Below are positions 60,036 through 64,000 of a stretch of DNA of 64,000 nt, piece after piece. Position numbers and translations under genes: made by a program. The DNA comes from Bathymodiolus brooksi (taxonomy: Eukaryota > Mollusca > Bivalvia > Mytilida > Modiolidae), in NCBI GenBank assembly GCA_963680875.1, contig OY804579.1, forward strand, positions 52,652,036 through 52,716,035. The letters are read 5' to 3'. Every line of letters starts with the position of its first letter. The first letter of the stretch is position 1. A model generated the notes under the pieces. It ran no database searches. It had not been told where the DNA came from and saw nothing but the letters and a program-made list of their open reading frames with translations.

Positions 60036-60160
60036 CTATGGTGCTTAACGCCACTTTCAACAATATTTCAGCTACAGTATATCGTGGCGGTCAGTTTCTT
60101 GTTGGATGAAACGGAGTACCCGGAGGAACCCACCGACCTGCCAGCGGAATAACCAAAGTT
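60036..60160 (-). mobile_element. SINE-A copy, 5'-truncated
   Basis: tggtgcttaacgccactttc, cgtggcggtcagtttcttg and ccaccgacctgcc are present; the head is missing. Confidence 0.8.
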
Positions 60161-63028
60161 CAATGAGATTACGAGCTAACTGTAAAAGGAACACATAAAA
60201 AGTTGAAATTTTAATTTGAATCACTATTAGCATATCATGCCCCGGTGGAATCCCGCGGTATTGAAATAGGACATATTTTCTTACTTCCGGATTATAACCA
60301 CCCCGAAAGAGGCCTCTGGTATCAAATATACAAAATTCGCTTTTGGAACGTCATGGAATGAGTGTCTTGTGTATAAGGGATTGTTTGTCACGCTCCTGCT
60401 AGTAGCATCTAATTAGCAACAGTTTGTTAGGGACAGTCGTTGGCAGACCGATACAAGGCAACTTTTTCCAACGGTATCCTTACCCAGTGGCAAACTAAAC
60501 TTCCGCGTTTATGTCCGTCCGAGTGTTACCTTTTTAGCTCATTTGGCGACCCGTATCCATTGTTAGCTTTTTACATTTTAATCTTCTTCTAAGAAATGAA
60601 GTGAACTTGGTAGAAATGGTCGTTGGGTATTTCTCATTCTATATTGTGTCCGATATGTCCAAAATCCAACCAAGATGGCCACCGACACTAAGAATAGAAA
60701 ATTCTTAAAGGGGCTAAATCAGCTTTATTTTAAGTCAGCATCAGTTCTAATCTTATTTGTAAAGGTATAAACAGGATGTCGTTGACATACCGTTATATTC
60801 CGGTTTTATTAGTCAAATCTAGATACTAATCAGATACAATATATTTATTGAGTATGTATTCCGTAATTACTATCTTCAGTTTCCTAAGGAGTTGTCGTTC
60901 TCTGATGAATGTGATCATGGTTTTGTACGTTACCAAGAAGAAGAAAAAATCAAAAACTGAACTGTAACTAATAGACCTATTGTTTATCAGTTAGTGGGTG
61001 TTAGGTTTTTCCTCGAAGCCAGAAATTTGTTTTTACTCCTCTCAAAAATCAGATTATTTTCTTTTTACATGAAAAATCGGTTAATTTTTCTTCATTATTT
61101 CTTGTTGTTAACTACAGGGTAAGATTACATTTTTATTTATCTTCCAGGTTATATTAAGACATTTTTAACATAGACAACCCCCTCTTTTACAAGCCAAGTT
61201 AAATATGGTCGTTCCTTTTATCATCAAATCTACACATTTGTTAACGAGAATTTCAACTACTGTGGTGCATGTCCTTTTCTGGATAAATAATTCGTTCTTG
61301 AGAGAGAGAAAAAATGTAATGTGAAAATCAAACTCAATGATGTTATTCCGTTGTCTATGTAATATAGGAATAGTCCATTGTGATAACAATTTCCCTGCAC
61401 TAGTCAAAATAAAGACTACTAGTAGTAAATATTGTATTAAATTATGTTACACTATAGATCGATATGTACAGTGATAAATTTGATTTGTCAATTTTTGACA
61501 TCGGTCGTGGAATTCAGTTCAGACATAACTAAGGTGTCAAAATCAATTCATCCTTTTAGAAAATATTTGTGAACATTTAAGAGATAAAAGCACTTTAAGA
61601 AACCATGTACAACACGTACAATACAATGTGTATTTAATATAAATTCACTAGCAGGTATTTGATGACCTTATCTAGAGTGAACAATACGGTCATACGGTGG
61701 GGCGCAGTTGCTCCTGGTCTCACCGGCGCCAGTTGGGTCGTAATGCGACAGATAATTAGTAACGATACTCCACCTGGGATCACTGACGCAGAACACCCAC
61801 GAAATGAAAGATTTTCTATTGTCACTTTTCAACCGGAATGTGTAAAGAAATTTTCAAATACTCTGCTATAATATAGTAAATGAGATATTTATTTATAGGG
61901 TACGAGAAAGAGATAAATCTACTTAGAGGTGTTGACCGTCGAATAGGTAGATAAACACCTGTCTCCACGATGTCTGCTTTCATGTAAATGACATACCATC
62001 TAGTTGTTCAGGGCCTTTGAAGATGTAAACACGACGGTGTTATATTCCAGATTTACAAACGTTTAAGTATCACCTGTTCGGATGACAAGCTTTAATGTGT
62101 ATGATTAATGCTAATTTTACTTTCATAAACCTATGATAATTTAACGCTAACGAGATTTCTGTTATAAATATATTAAATATTTCCTGGTGGTAATTTTCAT
62201 TTTACGACTAAAATCTTTGATCTTTTTATTCTACTGAATTATATTAAATAAATATTGATATATAAAATATATAAATTTTGACAGTATTTTAGGAAATCTG
62301 TATCGTTTTTAAAAATGGTATAATATTATTTTTTGATAATAATAAATTCAACCTGGATTTTTTTGTTACATTGGCTACTATTAAATTATTTTTTGGTGGG
62401 AGTTAAGATGGGCACCCAATGGGTTGTCCAGTGTAAATTCCCCCCCCCTTTTTTTTTTCCACGTGGGATGTCTCTTGTATGATATTTCTTGTTTCGAGTT
62501 TTTATAGATGTACATGTATGTTTATTTGATATATAACACAAAGAATTATAAAAATAAATAATGTCTTGTTGATGGAAAAATATTATGGAGAAATTTGAAA
62601 AAAAAAGTATTTAGACAGTGAAACCCCATGCTAATATTTTTTTCAAATGAGAAAGATTTTTTTCACAAGTGGGCCATTACATCCCTGTGTTTACTTAGAG
62701 ACATGTAGTGGATAATTTGAAGAAAGAAAATTGCCGTTTCAAAAAAAAATTATATAAAAATGGGAGAAAGTTATTAGTAATATTTATTATGTTCCCTCCC
62801 CCTATTTATATAATTGATGGTAAACAATGACAACAACAATACAGTATTTTAATGACTATCATACATGTAATAATTAAATATATACTAGAATACACAAAAG
62901 AGAAAATAATACAATATAAACCATCTTAAAGATATGATCAAGTCAACCTTATTTGGAGAACAAAGTTATAGGAAACACGATTTTTTGATCAATACAAATC
63001 CAGAAATTGTATTCTTCTGGCATTGATA
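60161..63028. other. Gene-free stretch
   Basis: Longest stretch without a recognisable element. ORFs are short and show no domain. A C9/T10 homopolymer junction lies at about 62439-62459. Confidence 0.4.
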
Positions 63029-63300
63029 TTTTATTTATTTATTTATTTATTTGTTTGTTTGTTTGTTTGTTTGTTTGTTTGTTTGTTTGTTTGTTTGTTT
63101 GTTTGTTTGTTTGTTTGTTTGTTTGTTTGTTCGTTCGTTCGTTCGTTCGTTCGTTCGTTCGTTCGTCCGTCCGTCCGTCCGTCCGTCCGTCCATCCATCC
63201 ATCCATCCATCCATCCATCCATCCATTCATTCATTCATTCATTCATTTATTTATCTATTTATCTCTTTATTTATTTATTTATTTATTCATTTATTTATTT
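63029..63300. repeat. Compound tetranucleotide microsatellite
   Basis: Seven successive blocks: TTTA, TTTG (about 20 units), TTCG (about 9), TCCG (about 6), TCCA (about 9), TTCA (about 5), then TTTA again with a few interruptions. Each block differs from the next by one transition. All ORFs across it, on either strand, are repeat artefacts. Confidence 0.98.
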
Positions 63301-64000
63301 GATAATCAATATATAGAAATAATGAATTTTTTGGTTTTTTAATAAAAACAATCTAGATGTGTGATATACACATCAATGCAATGCTTAAGAGCCCAATATG
63401 ATGATTTTGAATTGACATAGAATATATGATGTACACCCATTTGACATACAAAGTTGGACAAGATTTTTGTACATGAAAAATCATTTCCTAAATCATGTGA
63501 AAATCGATAATCTGTATCATTTCATGGCATGCCTTACAATATCGGTCTGAAATTGATCTAATACTTTTCTTTAATCACTCACTCGGTTGGCAGTCGCATG
63601 TGTTTTCAAAGAAAGTGTTTATAACAGATTTTATGCATGGAGGTATTGATACTCCATTGTTTATAAAGAGAAAATGTGTTAATTTATCAACCAATCAGAA
63701 ACGATTTATAGTCCCGTGACACCTTACATAGATCAGCATCAGTCCTGCGAAGTATATGATTGGATTATTGGTGTTTATCTTTACTTTTCAGTTATTTTTC
63801 AGCTATATCATGATTACCTGATTTAAATAGGTAGGACGGTCCCTGACAGTTGTACAAACTAACTGGTGAAATCCTGGTGAAATGTGTATATATCATGAAA
63901 CTTTAACTCTTGTAGTAGTTGTTGAGGCTCACCGTGGTTTCAGTTCAAATGATCATGTGGCTTAGTTTTTCCGGTATTTATTTTTGAATACAAAAGAATC
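63301..64000. other. Gene-free stretch at the right edge
   Basis: No gene or repeat family recognised. Confidence 0.4.

Noticed and set aside
61659..61871. 70-codon ORF with higher GC than its surroundings
   Set aside because: No domain, and the opposite strand is also open over most of it.
63007..63342. Long ORFs on both strands over the compound microsatellite
   Set aside because: Tetranucleotide repeats without stops are open in several frames; nothing else supports coding.

Overview
This 64 kb window is AT-rich, intron-bearing animal DNA, most likely from a bivalve mollusc. It has spliced genes with GT-AG introns, tRNA-derived SINEs ending in a (CAAA)n-like tail, long minisatellites, and repeats of a type I associate with mussel-like genomes. 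The bivalve assignment is inference from recalled repeat types; no species can be named. Protein-coding content is sparse and repeats cover much of the window.

Two intact genes are readable. (1) A phenazine biosynthesis-like (PhzF/PBLD family) gene lies on the minus strand in nine exons between 20367 and 9455. All eight splice junctions keep phase, giving 298 codons plus stop. Its introns carry many repeats and one decayed duplicate exon. (2) A single-exon plus-strand gene at 23985-26063 encodes a secreted or surface protein with a VIT and a VWA domain, like inter-alpha-trypsin-inhibitor heavy chains but lacking their C-terminal region.

Two broken copies of a DDE-like transposase gene sit in opposite orientation at 42479-44741 (+) and 47685-49200 (-). 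The second lies inside a 2.8 kb element with terminal inverted repeats, a candidate 8-bp target duplication and repeated subterminal motifs. Other elements are a 1.16 kb non-autonomous element with 79-bp inverted repeats (40942-42105), a 713-bp MITE in a PBLD intron, a 740-bp hAT-like MITE, a foldback-hairpin family, an 88-bp insertion with a 20-bp target duplication, and a LINE fragment.

Layout: 1-3.7 kb satellite; 3.7-9.4 kb dispersed repeats and a 34-bp minisatellite; 9.4-20.4 kb PBLD-like gene; 20.4-24 kb repeats; 24-26 kb VIT/VWA gene; 26-40 kb gene-poor repeats; 40.9-50 kb DNA transposons; 50-54 kb repeats; 54.4-56.9 kb 38-bp minisatellite; 57-64 kb gene-poor, ending in a compound microsatellite.

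The most interesting pattern is that four minisatellites appear to have expanded from inside dispersed repeats. Repeat family D gave three different arrays from three different internal positions, and family C gave the 38-bp array. Repeat names used here (SINE-A, SINE-B, SINE-C, repeats C to G) are local labels, defined by comparing copies within the window; their edges are approximate.
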